From the NCBI GenBank assembly GCA_021324595.1, contig JAJPIV010000104.1:1-64000 (forward strand): a DNA stretch of 64,000 bases, in the 5' to 3' direction. A program made the position numbers and the translations under genes. The stretch is from Actinomycetota bacterium. GTDB lineage: Bacteria; Actinomycetota; Actinomycetes; Streptosporangiales; Streptosporangiaceae. This document shows positions 16,733-26,622 of this stretch, in pieces; positions within the stretch are counted from its first letter, which is position 1; each line of letters opens with the position of its first letter. Below the pieces are notes generated by a model that saw only the letters and a program-made list of their open reading frames with translations, was not told where the DNA came from and ran no database searches.

Positions 16733-17122
16733 TCATCCGTCACCGGCCCGTCGTCGCCCGGCCACCGGCAACCTCACCCGGGCGGGCCACCCGGCCTCGG
16801 CTGCGCCGCCAGATCCACGTGATCGGGCAGTGCCGCCGGGCTTCCGGTTCGAGCCGCTGCCGTCGTCCGCGTCCCAGGTGACGATCAGCAGGCTGTCGTG
16901 GGTCATCGCCCAGCGCGCGTACCCGCGAAGGTGCGTGCGCAGCCACGCGTCGCCCGCCGCGACCGGGCAGTCGTGCATGTCGTGGCACAGGTTGGGGATC
17001 ACGAGCGACACGGTCGGCGGCGATGCGAAGCTCCCCGCCGGGAAGCGGCGCAGCGGCAGGCTCACCGAGCGCGGCAGCGCGGCGAAGTCGTCAGGCGGCG
17101 CTCCGGTGCCGGGCCGGCCTCA
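16733..17122 (-). pseudogene. Internal fragment of a phosphoesterase (acid-phosphatase-like) gene
   Basis: The minus strand contains PPDDFAALPRSVS, VSLVIPNLCHDMHDCPVAAG, DAWLRTHLRGYARWAMTHDS and LLIVTWDADD in one open frame. These are the consecutive C-terminal motifs of the phosphoesterase family PF04185 (AcpA/phospholipase C-like). The N-terminal two thirds, including the catalytic start of the domain, are missing. After SNRKPGGT the sequence no longer matches the family, so the C-terminus is lost too. No start codon fits a functional protein. It is a relic of a once-complete gene. Confidence 0.7.
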
Positions 17123-17125
17123 CGC

Positions 17126-17425
17126 CTATGCCGCGCATTCCCGGCACACCGGCCCGCCGCTCTCGGTCCGGGCAAGCTGGCTCCTGTGGTGCACGAGGAA
17201 GCAGCGCGAACAGGTGAACTCGTCCGCCTGCCTCGGGATCACCCGGAACGACAACTCCTCGTTGGACAAGTCCGCCCCGGGCAACTCAAGCGACTCCGCA
17301 ACATCGTCAGGGTCGATGTCGATCGTCGTCGCCGACTTGTCCAGCCGGCGGGCCTGCAACTCCTGAAGGCTGTCCTCGGTGAGCTCCTCGTCGGTCTTCC
17401 GCGGGCTGTCGTAGTCAGTGGCCAT
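17126..17425 (-). CDS. DUF4193 zinc-ribbon protein
   Basis: A 99-residue conserved actinobacterial protein. It starts MATDYDSPRKTDEELTEDSL, continues with an acidic linker, and ends in a C-terminal zinc ribbon with FTCSRCFLVHHRSQL and VCRECAA (two CxxC pairs). ATG 17425 is preceded by GAAGAGGTG at good spacing, and homologues start here; the frame is open further upstream but that part is not protein-like. Function unknown. In many actinobacteria this gene is highly expressed and has been linked to global regulation, which is family knowledge only. Confidence 0.9.
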   Translation of the reverse strand: MATDYDSPRKTDEELTEDSLQELQARRLDKSATTIDIDPDDVAESLELPGADLSNEELSFRVIPRQADEFTCSRCFLVHHRSQLARTESGGPVCRECAA

Positions 17426-17638
17426 CGCTGGCACCTCTTCCATCGTTAGAAGTCGTCGCGCGAGTGCAACGCTCTGGCGGCCCCGGTTGTGCCCGATTCC
17501 GGCGGGGAATTCTGTCACGTTCCCCTGGCGAGGCGCTTCTAACCTGGCCCGGCCGGTGGTCGTGTCGCGCGCGCTCACGCCCGGATCACCAGTAACCGCC
17601 ACATCGGGCACGCGGGCCGCGCCGGCGCCCCGGGGAAG

Positions 17639-18478
17639 TCAGGCGTCGCGCTCGGGGTCGAGGCCGGCCAGGAGGTCGTGCAGCTCGCGGAAGAGCCCGG
17701 GCCCGGCGCCGAGCGTCATCGACGGCCCCGGCGGCCGCCCGGCCAGGCCGGCGACCACGGCCCCGGCCTCGCGGGCGATCAGGCTGCCCGCGGCGATGTC
17801 CCAGTACTGCACGCCGCGCTCGTAGTAGCCGTCCACGTTCCCGGCGGCCAGCGCGCACAGGTCCACCGAGCAGGCGCCATTCCGCCTGATGTCCCTGACC
17901 CTCGGCAGCACGGCGCTGACCACCTGGCCCTGCACCCTGCGCCGGCCGGGGTCGTAGCCGAACCCGGTGGCGATCAGCGCGCGCGCCAGCGGCACGTTCC
18001 GGTTGCAGGCCAGCGGCGCGCGCACGGCCGGCAGCCCGTCGGCCCCGGCCGCGGCGGACAGGCTGGCCCGCCACGCCCCGCCGCCCCGCACGGCCCCGTA
18101 GATCGCGTCGCGCCGGGGCGCGCAGACCACGCCGGCCACGACCTGCCCGGACACCTCGGCGGCGATGCTCACCGCCCAGTCGGGCAGGCCGTACAGGTAG
18201 TTGACCGTGCCGTCGAGCGGGTCGACGATCCAGCGCACTGCCGCGGCCGGGCCGGTCTGGCCGCCCTCCTCGCCGAGGATCGCGTCATGCGGGCGCTGCG
18301 CGAGCAGCCGCTCCCTGATCAGGCGCTCGGACGCCCGGTCCATCTCGGTGACCACGTCGGTCGGGCTGGTCTTGGTGCCCACGACGGCCGGGCGGCCGTG
18401 AGCGGCATCCAGCAGGCCGGCGGCCTCGCGCGCCACCGCGCAGGCGAGCGCCAGCAGCGCGCCCGGATCGGGCGCCAT
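17639..18478 (-). CDS. Inositol monophosphatase family protein
   Basis: A 279-residue Mg-dependent phosphatase of the IMPase/FBPase superfamily. Motif residues seen: KTSPTDVVTEMD (about 36-47), LGEEGG, the signature WIVDPLDGTVNYLYGLP, and WDIAAGSLIAREAGA near the C-terminus, which together make the metal site. Likely substrates are inositol-1-phosphate, histidinol phosphate or 3'-phosphoadenosine phosphate; the sequence does not decide. ATG 18478 starts 2 bases after the ferrochelatase stop, so the two genes form an operon. Confidence 0.9.
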   Translation of the reverse strand: MAPDPGALLALACAVAREAAGLLDAAHGRPAVVGTKTSPTDVVTEMDRASERLIRERLLAQRPHDAILGEEGGQTGPAAAVRWIVDPLDGTVNYLYGLPDWAVSIAAEVSGQVVAGVVCAPRRDAIYGAVRGGGAWRASLSAAAGADGLPAVRAPLACNRNVPLARALIATGFGYDPGRRRVQGQVVSAVLPRVRDIRRNGACSVDLCALAAGNVDGYYERGVQYWDIAAGSLIAREAGAVVAGLAGRPPGPSMTLGAGPGLFRELHDLLAGLDPERDA

Positions 18479-18480
18479 GG

Positions 18481-19533
18481 TCACTGCCCGGCCAGCGCCC
18501 GGCCCGCCGAGCGGTCCGGGCCGGCGCCGCAGCATCCCGCACGGCACATCGCGGTGGCGACGGGGCCGAGCGCGTCAAGGACCGTGCCCGGGTCCGCCGA
18601 GGCAAGCCCGCCGACCAGTGAGGTGATCATGGACACGAAGCCGGGGTCGCTGCCCGGGGTCCGCGCCCTGACCAGCTCAAGCCGCAGGTCCCGGGCCACC
18701 TGCGCGGCCTGCACGTCGAGGTCGAAGACCACCTCCATGTGGTCGCTGACGAAGCCGATCGGCACGAGCGCCACTGCCCGCCCGCCGGCCTGCGCGATCT
18801 CGGCGAGGCAGTCGCTCACGTCCGGCTCGAGCCAGCGCGCCGAGGGCGGGCCGCTGCGGCTCTGATAGGCCAGCCGCCAGCGGGACCGCCCCAGGGCCGC
18901 GGCCACCTCCGCGGCCACCTCGGCGAGCTGCGCCGGGTACGCCCCGCCGGCCGGGCCGCTGGCCGCCGCCATCGACTCGGGGATGCTGTGCGCGGTGAAG
19001 ACCAGCTCCGCGTCGTCGCGCAGGTGCGCCGGCAGCCGCCCGATCGCCTCCCTCGCAGCCCTGGCAAAGCAGCCGGTGAACCCCGGATGACGGTAGTACG
19101 GCGGGATCTTGGTGATCCGCGGCGCGCGGCCGCCGGCGGCCGCCCGCGCCCGGTCGATGTCATCGAGGTACTGCCGGCAGCTCGAGTACGAGCTGTACGC
19201 CGAGGTCGCGAATGCGATCGCGTGCCGGACGCCGTCGGCGGCCATCGCGGCGAGCGTGTCGGCCAGCATGGGGTTCCAGTTCCGGTTTCCCCAGTAGACC
19301 GGCAGATCGATGCCCGCGGCCGCGAAGTCCTTCTCGATGGCGCCGATCAGGTCCCGGCACAGGGCGTTGATCGGGCTGACTCCGCCGAACCGGTGGTAGT
19401 GCTCGGCCACCTCGGCCAGCCGCTCCTGCGGCACGTCCCGGCCCGCGGTCACGTTTCGCAGGAACGGCATGACATCCCCTGGTCCCTCCGGGCCGCCGAA
19501 GGACACGAGGAGGAACGCGTCGTACTCCGCCAT
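18481..19533 (-). CDS. hemH: Ferrochelatase (coproporphyrin type)
   Basis: A 350-residue ferrochelatase that inserts Fe2+ into coproporphyrin III (actinobacterial pathway) or protoporphyrin. Seen: DAFLLVSFGGPEGPGDVMPF at the start, YWGNRNWNPMLADTL, and FTAHSIP containing the catalytic His. Near the end DALGPVATAMCRAGCCGAG holds three cysteines, and a further Cys lies in FTGCF. Actinobacterial ferrochelatases use such cysteines to bind a [2Fe-2S] cluster. The start is ATG 19533; another ATG 12 bases upstream is in frame. It forms an operon with the inositol-phosphatase-like gene. Confidence 0.93.
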   Translation of the reverse strand: MAEYDAFLLVSFGGPEGPGDVMPFLRNVTAGRDVPQERLAEVAEHYHRFGGVSPINALCRDLIGAIEKDFAAAGIDLPVYWGNRNWNPMLADTLAAMAADGVRHAIAFATSAYSSYSSCRQYLDDIDRARAAAGGRAPRITKIPPYYRHPGFTGCFARAAREAIGRLPAHLRDDAELVFTAHSIPESMAAASGPAGGAYPAQLAEVAAEVAAALGRSRWRLAYQSRSGPPSARWLEPDVSDCLAEIAQAGGRAVALVPIGFVSDHMEVVFDLDVQAAQVARDLRLELVRARTPGSDPGFVSMITSLVGGLASADPGTVLDALGPVATAMCRAGCCGAGPDRSAGRALAGQ

Positions 19534-19597
19534 GCCGCCATCCAATCAGGACTCCGGAGGCGGACCGGGCCGGGAGGGGCGGATAGCCCCGGCGGCC

Positions 19598-20743
19598 TCA
19601 GCGGTACTCGGCCGCGTACCTGGCGGCCAGGGCCAGCACCTGGCTGACGTACCAGGTGGCGTGGTTGTACGCGAAGATCGCCTGGCGCAGCCCCGCCAGC
19701 GTGCCGCTGGCCGCGCCGTCCGCGCAGAGCATGCGCGCGGCCGAGGGCACCGCGTCGAGCGGGTTCATGATGTCCGGCGGGCCGGACGGCCCGAAGCCGT
19801 CGATGCCCCAGGCCGCCCAGGTGGCGGGCAGGAACTGCATCGGGCCGAGCGCGCCCGCCGGGGACGGGCCCATGTTCTGCCCGTCGCCGCTTTCGATCTG
19901 CCCGATCGCGGCCAGCACCGTCCAGGAAAGGGCGGGGCAGTAGCGTGCCGCCGAGGCGCGGAACAGCTGCAGGTAGCCGGTGATCGGGCCGGGGCGGGCA
20001 GGTGCCGCGGGCAGCCGCGGGCGGCGGAGCACCACGATGCCGGCGCGCCGGCCAAGGACGGCCCGCACCCGGGCGAGCAGCGCAGTGATGGCCGGGCCCG
20101 GCGCGCTGATCAGCACCGCGACCCGGGGGACCAGGCCGAGCCGGCGCGACATCGCCTGGTCGACGACCAGGTCGATTCCCGCGATGCCAAAGGCCGCCGA
20201 CCCTGCGTAGGCGGCGCGCAGCACCGCTCCCCCGGCCAGGCGGTAGCTCGACCCTGGGCGCAGCCCCAGCCGGAGGGCGGCGGCGCGCGAGGCGACCAGG
20301 CGTCCCGAGGCCAGCGCGGTCCACAGGCGCTGATCCGAGGCCACGGGGAGCGGCACCCACGACCGGAACCGGCCCGGGCTGACGCCGACCACGCTCGCCT
20401 GCCGGCCTGCCACCCGGACCCGCGCGCCGTCGATCGCCAGCACCGCCCGCACCCCGGTGATCGCCCGGAGGCGGCCCACCTGCTCCGCCGAGATCCCGGT
20501 GGGCACCACGACCAGCAGGTCCGGCAGGATGATGCCGCGCAGCTGGGCGGCACCGCCGGCCGCGGGCGCGCCTTGCTGCCGCCCGCCGTCTCGCCACGGG
20601 ACCGGCCCGGGCACGGTCAGCGCGCCGGGGGCCGCACCGCTCGCCCCGAGCACGGCCAGCGTCACGACGGCCGCGAGGCTCGCCGCCGCCCGCGGCGGCG
20701 CCCCCAGCCGCCGCCGGGCGGCCCGTCCCGGCAAGGTGTCCAT
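19598..20743 (-). CDS. Secreted lytic murein transglycosylase
   Basis: A 381-residue secreted protein. Basic residues and a hydrophobic segment (about 10-40) form a signal peptide or anchor. A middle domain of unknown fold (about 70-240) follows. The C-terminal SLT-type transglycosylase domain has the catalytic Glu in IGQIESGDGQNMGPSPAG and the family stretches LGPMQFLPATWAAWG and IFAYNHATWYV. It cleaves peptidoglycan to 1,6-anhydro-muropeptides. A TAGCCT -10-like box (minus, 20753-20758) ends 9 bases before the ATG, so the mRNA leader is very short. Confidence 0.88.
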   Translation of the reverse strand: MDTLPGRAARRRLGAPPRAAASLAAVVTLAVLGASGAAPGALTVPGPVPWRDGGRQQGAPAAGGAAQLRGIILPDLLVVVPTGISAEQVGRLRAITGVRAVLAIDGARVRVAGRQASVVGVSPGRFRSWVPLPVASDQRLWTALASGRLVASRAAALRLGLRPGSSYRLAGGAVLRAAYAGSAAFGIAGIDLVVDQAMSRRLGLVPRVAVLISAPGPAITALLARVRAVLGRRAGIVVLRRPRLPAAPARPGPITGYLQLFRASAARYCPALSWTVLAAIGQIESGDGQNMGPSPAGALGPMQFLPATWAAWGIDGFGPSGPPDIMNPLDAVPSAARMLCADGAASGTLAGLRQAIFAYNHATWYVSQVLALAARYAAEYR

Positions 20744-20899
20744 GGCGCACCCAGGCTAACCCGGCATTCCCGGGATGGCACAAGGGCAGCGCCAGCCGGG
20801 CAACGGGGCGGGCCGCGGACCGCCAGGCGCGGCACGGCGTGCCCCGGGGACGAATCGCCTTGGCTGCCCAGATACGGTCTGCTGGGGAGGTTCCGGGCA

Positions 20900-22222
20900 A
20901 TGTCGCAGGTGGGCGAGCGGCGGCGCGGCCGGGAGGGGCAGGCCGGCGGCCGGAGCCGCTACCTTGACATCCTGCGTCTGCCCGGCGCGCTCGCGTTCTC
21001 CGGCTCGGCGTTCGTCGGCCGGATGTCGATGTCCATGTACGGGCTCGGCACGGTGCTCCTCATCGTCGCGGTCACCGGCCGCTACGGCCCGGCGGGCACC
21101 GTCGCCGCCACCGGGTCGCTGGGCTACGCGCTGAGCGCCCCGGTCGTCGCCGCGCTGAGCGACCGGTTCGGCCAGCGCCCGGTCCTGCTGCGGCAGGCAG
21201 CGGTCTTCGCGGCCAGCGCCACGGCGTTCATCGCGAGCGCACAGCTGCGCGCCCCGCTGTGGCTCCTGCTGGCCACCGGCACGCTGGCCGGGGCATCCAT
21301 GCCCTCCCTCGGCGGCATGGTGCGCAGCCGATGGAGCGCGCTGCTCAGCGGCGAGCCGCGCCGCCTGCAGACGGCGTTCGCGCTGGAGTCCGTGAACGAC
21401 GAGCTGATCTTCGTCGTCGGCCCCGCGGTGGTGACCCTGCTGGCCACGCAGTGGCTGCCCGCCTCGGGGGTCGCGGTCGCGAGCATGCTCGCCGCCGCCG
21501 GGACCCTGCTGTTCGCGCTTCAGCGGCGGACCGAGCCGGGCCCGCGGCGGGCGCGAGGGGGCCGGGACGGCGACGTCCCCCGCGCCGGCCTGCCGTCACG
21601 GCGTGCCCGGCGGCGGATGCCCGGGCGGCCGAGCCTGCCCGCGGCCGGCCTGACCGTCCTCGCCCCGGTCTTCCTCGTGCTCGGCGCCATGTTCTCCGCC
21701 ATCGACCTGAGCACGGTCGCCTTCGCGAGCCAGCTGGGCCACCGGCCGGTCGCCGGCCTCGTCCTGGGCAGCTACGCGGTCGGCAGCGCGGCCGGGGGGC
21801 TGTGGTACGGGAGCAGGCACTGGCGGGCGCCGCTCGGCAGGCGGCTGGTGATCACGATGGCCCTGACGGCGGCGGGCGTCTGCACCTTCTGGTCGATGCC
21901 CGGCCTGCTGGCGCTCGCCGCCGTCGGCTGCGTCACCAGCATGTCCGTCGCGCCGACGCTGATCGCCGGCTACGCGATCCTGGAGCGCCAGGCGCCGGCG
22001 CGCCGGCGGACCGAGGCCATGTCCTGGCTCAGCTCCACGGTCTCGGTCGGCGTGGCACTCGGCTCTGCCGTCGCCGGCCGGCTGATCGACCTGGGCGGGG
22101 CGCGCCTGGGCTTCGGGTGCGCCGCGGCGTTCGGCGTGGCCTCCGCCCTCGTGTGCCTGGCGGGCCGGTCCCGCCTGGCCACCCCGCCGGGCACGCCCGG
22201 CGCGCCGATCGGCCCTGGCTGA
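20900..22222 (+). CDS. Major facilitator superfamily transporter
   Basis: 440 residues with about 12 membrane segments. The A-motif-like SDRFGQRPVLLRQA lies after the second segment, and GGMVRSRWSALLSGEPRRLQ in the central part is typical of actinobacterial drug-efflux-like MFS proteins. ATG 20900 is chosen because GGGGAGG sits upstream and the basic region plus first helix follow. The gene is divergent from the transglycosylase gene. A TACGGT (20873-20878) could be its -10 box. Substrate unknown. Confidence 0.85.
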   Translation: MSQVGERRRGREGQAGGRSRYLDILRLPGALAFSGSAFVGRMSMSMYGLGTVLLIVAVTGRYGPAGTVAATGSLGYALSAPVVAALSDRFGQRPVLLRQAAVFAASATAFIASAQLRAPLWLLLATGTLAGASMPSLGGMVRSRWSALLSGEPRRLQTAFALESVNDELIFVVGPAVVTLLATQWLPASGVAVASMLAAAGTLLFALQRRTEPGPRRARGGRDGDVPRAGLPSRRARRRMPGRPSLPAAGLTVLAPVFLVLGAMFSAIDLSTVAFASQLGHRPVAGLVLGSYAVGSAAGGLWYGSRHWRAPLGRRLVITMALTAAGVCTFWSMPGLLALAAVGCVTSMSVAPTLIAGYAILERQAPARRRTEAMSWLSSTVSVGVALGSAVAGRLIDLGGARLGFGCAAAFGVASALVCLAGRSRLATPPGTPGAPIGPG

Positions 22223-22356
22223 CCGAGCGCCGCCTTCCCGAGGTGAGCATGGTCGTGTTGCCAGCGCCCGGGCCGGGCCGGCCGGGCCGCGAGGGCCGGG
22301 CAGCGGCCGGCCAGCCGCCGGTAATGGCGGCCCGCCCGCCGCGCCGCCCGGCACGG

Positions 22357-23196
22357 TCACGGCAGGCTGGCCACCACCTCGAGCGCGCGGCGCGCGGCGG
22401 TGACGTCGTGAACGCGGAAGACCCGGGCGCCCAGCAGCGCCGAGATCGCCAGGGCCGCCACCGTACCCTCGGCCCGCTCGCTCGTGGGCAGGCCGAGCGT
22501 CTCGCCGACGAAGTCCTTGTGGGAGACGGCGACCAGGACCGGCCACCCGGTGGCGCTCATCTCGCCGAGCCTGCGGGTGATCTCCAGCGAGTGCCAGGTC
22601 GTCTTGCCGAAGTCGTGCGCGGGGTCGATCAGGATCGACTCGCGCGGCACCCCGGCGGCCACCGCCCGCGCTGCCAGGCCGGTGACGGCCTCGGTGGCCT
22701 GCCGCACCACGTCCTGGTAGGCGGGCCGGAACGGGCCGGTGCGGGGCGCCATCGGCCCAGCGTGCGCGCAGACCAGGCCCAGGCCGTGCGCGGCCGCCAC
22801 CTCGGCCAGGCCGGGATCGGCACCGCCCCAGGTGTCGTTGATCAGGTCCGCGCCCGCCCGGGCCACCGCCTCGCCGACCTCGGCGCGCCAGGTGTCCACG
22901 CTGATCACCACCTCGTCGTCGCGGGCGCGGAGCGCGGCGACCAGGCCGGCCACCCGGTCGATCTCCTCCGCCGGGCTGACCTCGGGACCTGGCCCCGCCT
23001 TGACCCCGCCGACGTCGATGATCTGGGCGCCGGCCGCCCTGGCGCGCTCGGCCGCCGCGAGGGCGGCATCGAAGCCGAAGGTCGCCCCGGCGTCGAAGAA
23101 CGAGTCCGGGGTCCGGTTGACCACCGCCATGATCGCGAACGACCCCGGAGGCCACCGCTGGCCGCGCAGCCGCAGCGCCGTGCCGTCCGGGCTCAC
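22357..23196 (-). CDS. folP2: Dihydropteroate synthase homologue, FolP2 type
   Basis: A 279-residue TIM-barrel protein with DHPS motifs FAIMAVVNRTPDSFFDAGAT, IIDVGGVKAGPG, ISVDTWRAEV, LINDTWGGADP and LIDPAHDFGKT. These specific variants (VVNRTPDSFFD, NDTWGG, DPAHDFGKT) match mycobacterial FolP2 rather than FolP1. Family knowledge: FolP2 does not act as a folate-pathway DHPS in the mycobacteria tested, so its true role is open. GTG 23196 is supported by TATCGT ending 6 bases upstream, giving a leaderless start. It is divergent from guaB1. Confidence 0.85.
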   Translation of the reverse strand: MSPDGTALRLRGQRWPPGSFAIMAVVNRTPDSFFDAGATFGFDAALAAAERARAAGAQIIDVGGVKAGPGPEVSPAEEIDRVAGLVAALRARDDEVVISVDTWRAEVGEAVARAGADLINDTWGGADPGLAEVAAAHGLGLVCAHAGPMAPRTGPFRPAYQDVVRQATEAVTGLAARAVAAGVPRESILIDPAHDFGKTTWHSLEITRRLGEMSATGWPVLVAVSHKDFVGETLGLPTSERAEGTVAALAISALLGARVFRVHDVTAARRALEVVASLP

Positions 23197-23202
23197 CCGC
23201 CC

Positions 23203-23208
23203 ACGATA
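23203..23208 (-). promoter_or_regulatory. -10 box TATCGT of leaderless folP2 mRNA
   Basis: TATCGT on the minus strand (TANNNT) ends 6 bases before the GTG at 23196. This spacing makes the start codon the probable transcription start and decides the choice of start for the gene. Confidence 0.45.
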
Positions 23209-23236
23209 GCCCGGCTCGCCGGCCGGGTGGCCGTGA

Positions 23237-24697
<1,461 letters not shown>

Positions 24698-24850
24698 CCC
24701 GGCGCCGGACCGCCGGCGCGCCGGGTTGCCCGGCCCGGTCCGCGCTGCGATGCTGGGCGATGCGGCCGGGCCGGCGCCTCAGGCCCCCGGCCGCCCGCTG
24801 AGCCGCCCCGGCGTCCGCTCGCGCGCGCCATGCCGCCGTCGTGGAGGGTC

Positions 24851-25828
24851 ATGTACGGACAGCGCTGCCCCCGCCGCGCGCCCGCGGCCCGGCGAGCCCG
24901 CGGCGCCGCCGCGGGAGCCGCCTGCCTGGCCGCCACGGCCCTGCTCGCGGCGCCCTCGCTCGCCGCCGCCCCGGCGGCCGGGCAGGCCGCGGTCCTCGCG
25001 GGCGCGGTCGGCCGCGGCGGGCCCGCCGGCCAGCCGCGGGGGATCGCGGCGGCCGCTGCCGCGATCGCGGACGAGCGGACCGGCCGGCGCCTGTGGGCGC
25101 GCCACCCGGACCGCACCCTGCCGGTCGCCAGCCTCACCAAGGTCATGACCGCCTACGTCGTGCTCACGCGCGGGCGCATCGGCAGGTACGTCACCATCAC
25201 CCGCGCCGACGTCCGCTACGTCGGCTGCTGCATCGCGAGCGCCGGGCTGCGCGCGGGGGACGTCCTCACGGCCCGGCAGCTTCTCTACGCGATGCTGCTG
25301 CCCTCCGGCGCCGACGCGGCCCGGGCGCTCGCGGAGGCCTACGGCCCGGGAATCGCGGCATTCGTCGCGAGGATGAACGCCGCGGCCCGCCGGCTGCACC
25401 TGACCGGCACCCGCTTCACGAATTTCGACGGGGTGCCCGCCAGCGACGAGTCGACGCCGGCCAGCCTGCTCCGGCTGGGCGAGGCCGCGATGCGCCTGCC
25501 GTTCTTCCGCGCGGTGGTCCGCGCCCGGTGGCACCGGCTGCGGGCCGGGCGGCTGCACCACGCCTACCTCTGGCGGAACCGGAACCTCCTGCTCGGGCGC
25601 TACCCGGGCGCGATCGGCATCAAGACCGGCTGGACCCCGGCGGCCGGGGAATGCCTGCTCTTCGCGGCCGTGCGGGGGCACCGGGAGCTGATCGGGGTGG
25701 TCCTCGACAGCGCGCCGACCGACTCGGGCGAGACCTTCGTCGCGGCGGCCCGCCTGCTCGACTGGGCGTTCGGGGCCCGCCAGCCCGCCGCCCGGCCGGC
25801 GATGCCAGCGCACGGCCCGCTGGACTGA
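24851..25828 (+). CDS. D-alanyl-D-alanine carboxypeptidase (PBP5-like)
   Basis: A 325-residue exported serine peptidase (S11 family). A signal peptide occupies about 1-45. The SxxK motif is SLTK in VASLTKVMTAYVVL. The second motif is SGA in LLPSGADAARAL, where most PBP5 proteins have SGN. The third motif is KTG in IGIKTGWTPAAG. The enzyme trims the terminal D-Ala of peptidoglycan stem peptides. ATG 24851 is preceded by GGAGGG at ideal distance; an ATG 21 bases upstream lacks one. It ends at the tandem repeat before the two-component genes. Confidence 0.85.
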   Translation: MYGQRCPRRAPAARRARGAAAGAACLAATALLAAPSLAAAPAAGQAAVLAGAVGRGGPAGQPRGIAAAAAAIADERTGRRLWARHPDRTLPVASLTKVMTAYVVLTRGRIGRYVTITRADVRYVGCCIASAGLRAGDVLTARQLLYAMLLPSGADAARALAEAYGPGIAAFVARMNAAARRLHLTGTRFTNFDGVPASDESTPASLLRLGEAAMRLPFFRAVVRARWHRLRAGRLHHAYLWRNRNLLLGRYPGAIGIKTGWTPAAGECLLFAAVRGHRELIGVVLDSAPTDSGETFVAAARLLDWAFGARQPAARPAMPAHGPLD

Positions 25829-25878
25829 CCCCGGCCGCCTGGCTGACCCCGGCCGCCTGGCTGACCCCGGCGCCGGGC
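25825..25878. repeat. 18-bp tandem repeat after the carboxypeptidase gene
   Basis: Two perfect copies (25825-25842, 25843-25860) and one partial copy of CTGACCCCGGCCGCCTGG straddle the stop codon of the carboxypeptidase gene. The stop itself lies in the first unit, so slippage would not alter the protein. Confidence 0.9.
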
Positions 25879-25921
25879 GGCGCGCCGCCCGGGGCGGGCC
25901 TGAGGCCCGCGGCCCCTGGCC

Positions 25922-25927
25922 TACCCT
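25922..25927 (+). promoter_or_regulatory. -10 box TACCCT of the two-component operon
   Basis: TACCCT (TANNNT) ends 7 bases before ATG 25935, and no ribosome-binding site is present, so the response-regulator mRNA is probably leaderless. Confidence 0.4.
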
Positions 25928-25934
25928 CGGTGGC

Positions 25935-26621
25935 ATGACAGCGCAATTTGCCGCCCGGGCACCGGGCGCGGGCGCGAGCGTGCTGGTCGTCGAGGACGAC
26001 CCGGGCATCGCCACGCAGCTCGTGCGCGGCCTGACCCGGGGGGGCTACCAGGTGGACCACGTCACCACCGGCGCGGAGGCCCTCGCCCGCGGCGTGCCCG
26101 ACGTGGTGCTGCTCGACCTCGAGCTGCCCGACGGCGACGGGGTGAACGTCTGCCGGGCGCTGCGCGAGCGCTCGCCCGTCGCGATCATCGTGGTGACCGC
26201 CTACGGCGAGGAGGCCGACCGGGTCAACGCGCTCGACGCCGGCGCCGACGACTACCTCGTCAAGCCGTTCGGCCTGGCCGAGCTCCAGGCCAGGATCCGC
26301 GCCGTTCTCCGGCGGGTAAGGCCGGGTGGCGAGGTCATCCGGCATGGCCCGCTGACCGTGGACCTGCGCACGAAGAAGGTCACCGTGAACGGCCGGGACG
26401 TGGCGCTGACGCCCAAGGAGTTCGACATCCTCGAGTGCCTGGCGCTCGACCCGGGCCGGGTCGTCGGCCGGCAGGAGGTGCTCGAGTCCGCCTGGGACTC
26501 CCACTGGTACGGGCCGACCAAGGTGCTCGACGTGCACGTGGCCGCGCTGCGCCGCAAGCTCGGTGTTCCCGGGCTGATCGAGACCGTCTACGGGCGCGGG
26601 TTCCGGCTCGGCGAGGTCTGA
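25935..26621 (+). CDS. OmpR-family response regulator
   Basis: 228 residues. The receiver domain (about 15-130) has the acidic pair in VLVVEDDPG, the phospho-acceptor Asp in VVLLDLELPDGDG, the Thr in IIVVTAYGEE, and Lys in YLVKPFG. The C-terminal winged-helix domain (about 135-225) ends in KVLDVHVAALRRKLGVPGLI and ETVYGRGFRLGEV. It is the partner of the kinase encoded 1 base downstream. Its probable target is the CTGAA-N6-CTGAA repeat at 28017-28032 in front of the redox operon (inferred from position and site type). Confidence 0.92.
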   Translation: MTAQFAARAPGAGASVLVVEDDPGIATQLVRGLTRGGYQVDHVTTGAEALARGVPDVVLLDLELPDGDGVNVCRALRERSPVAIIVVTAYGEEADRVNALDAGADDYLVKPFGLAELQARIRAVLRRVRPGGEVIRHGPLTVDLRTKKVTVNGRDVALTPKEFDILECLALDPGRVVGRQEVLESAWDSHWYGPTKVLDVHVAALRRKLGVPGLIETVYGRGFRLGEV

Positions 26622-26622
26622 G

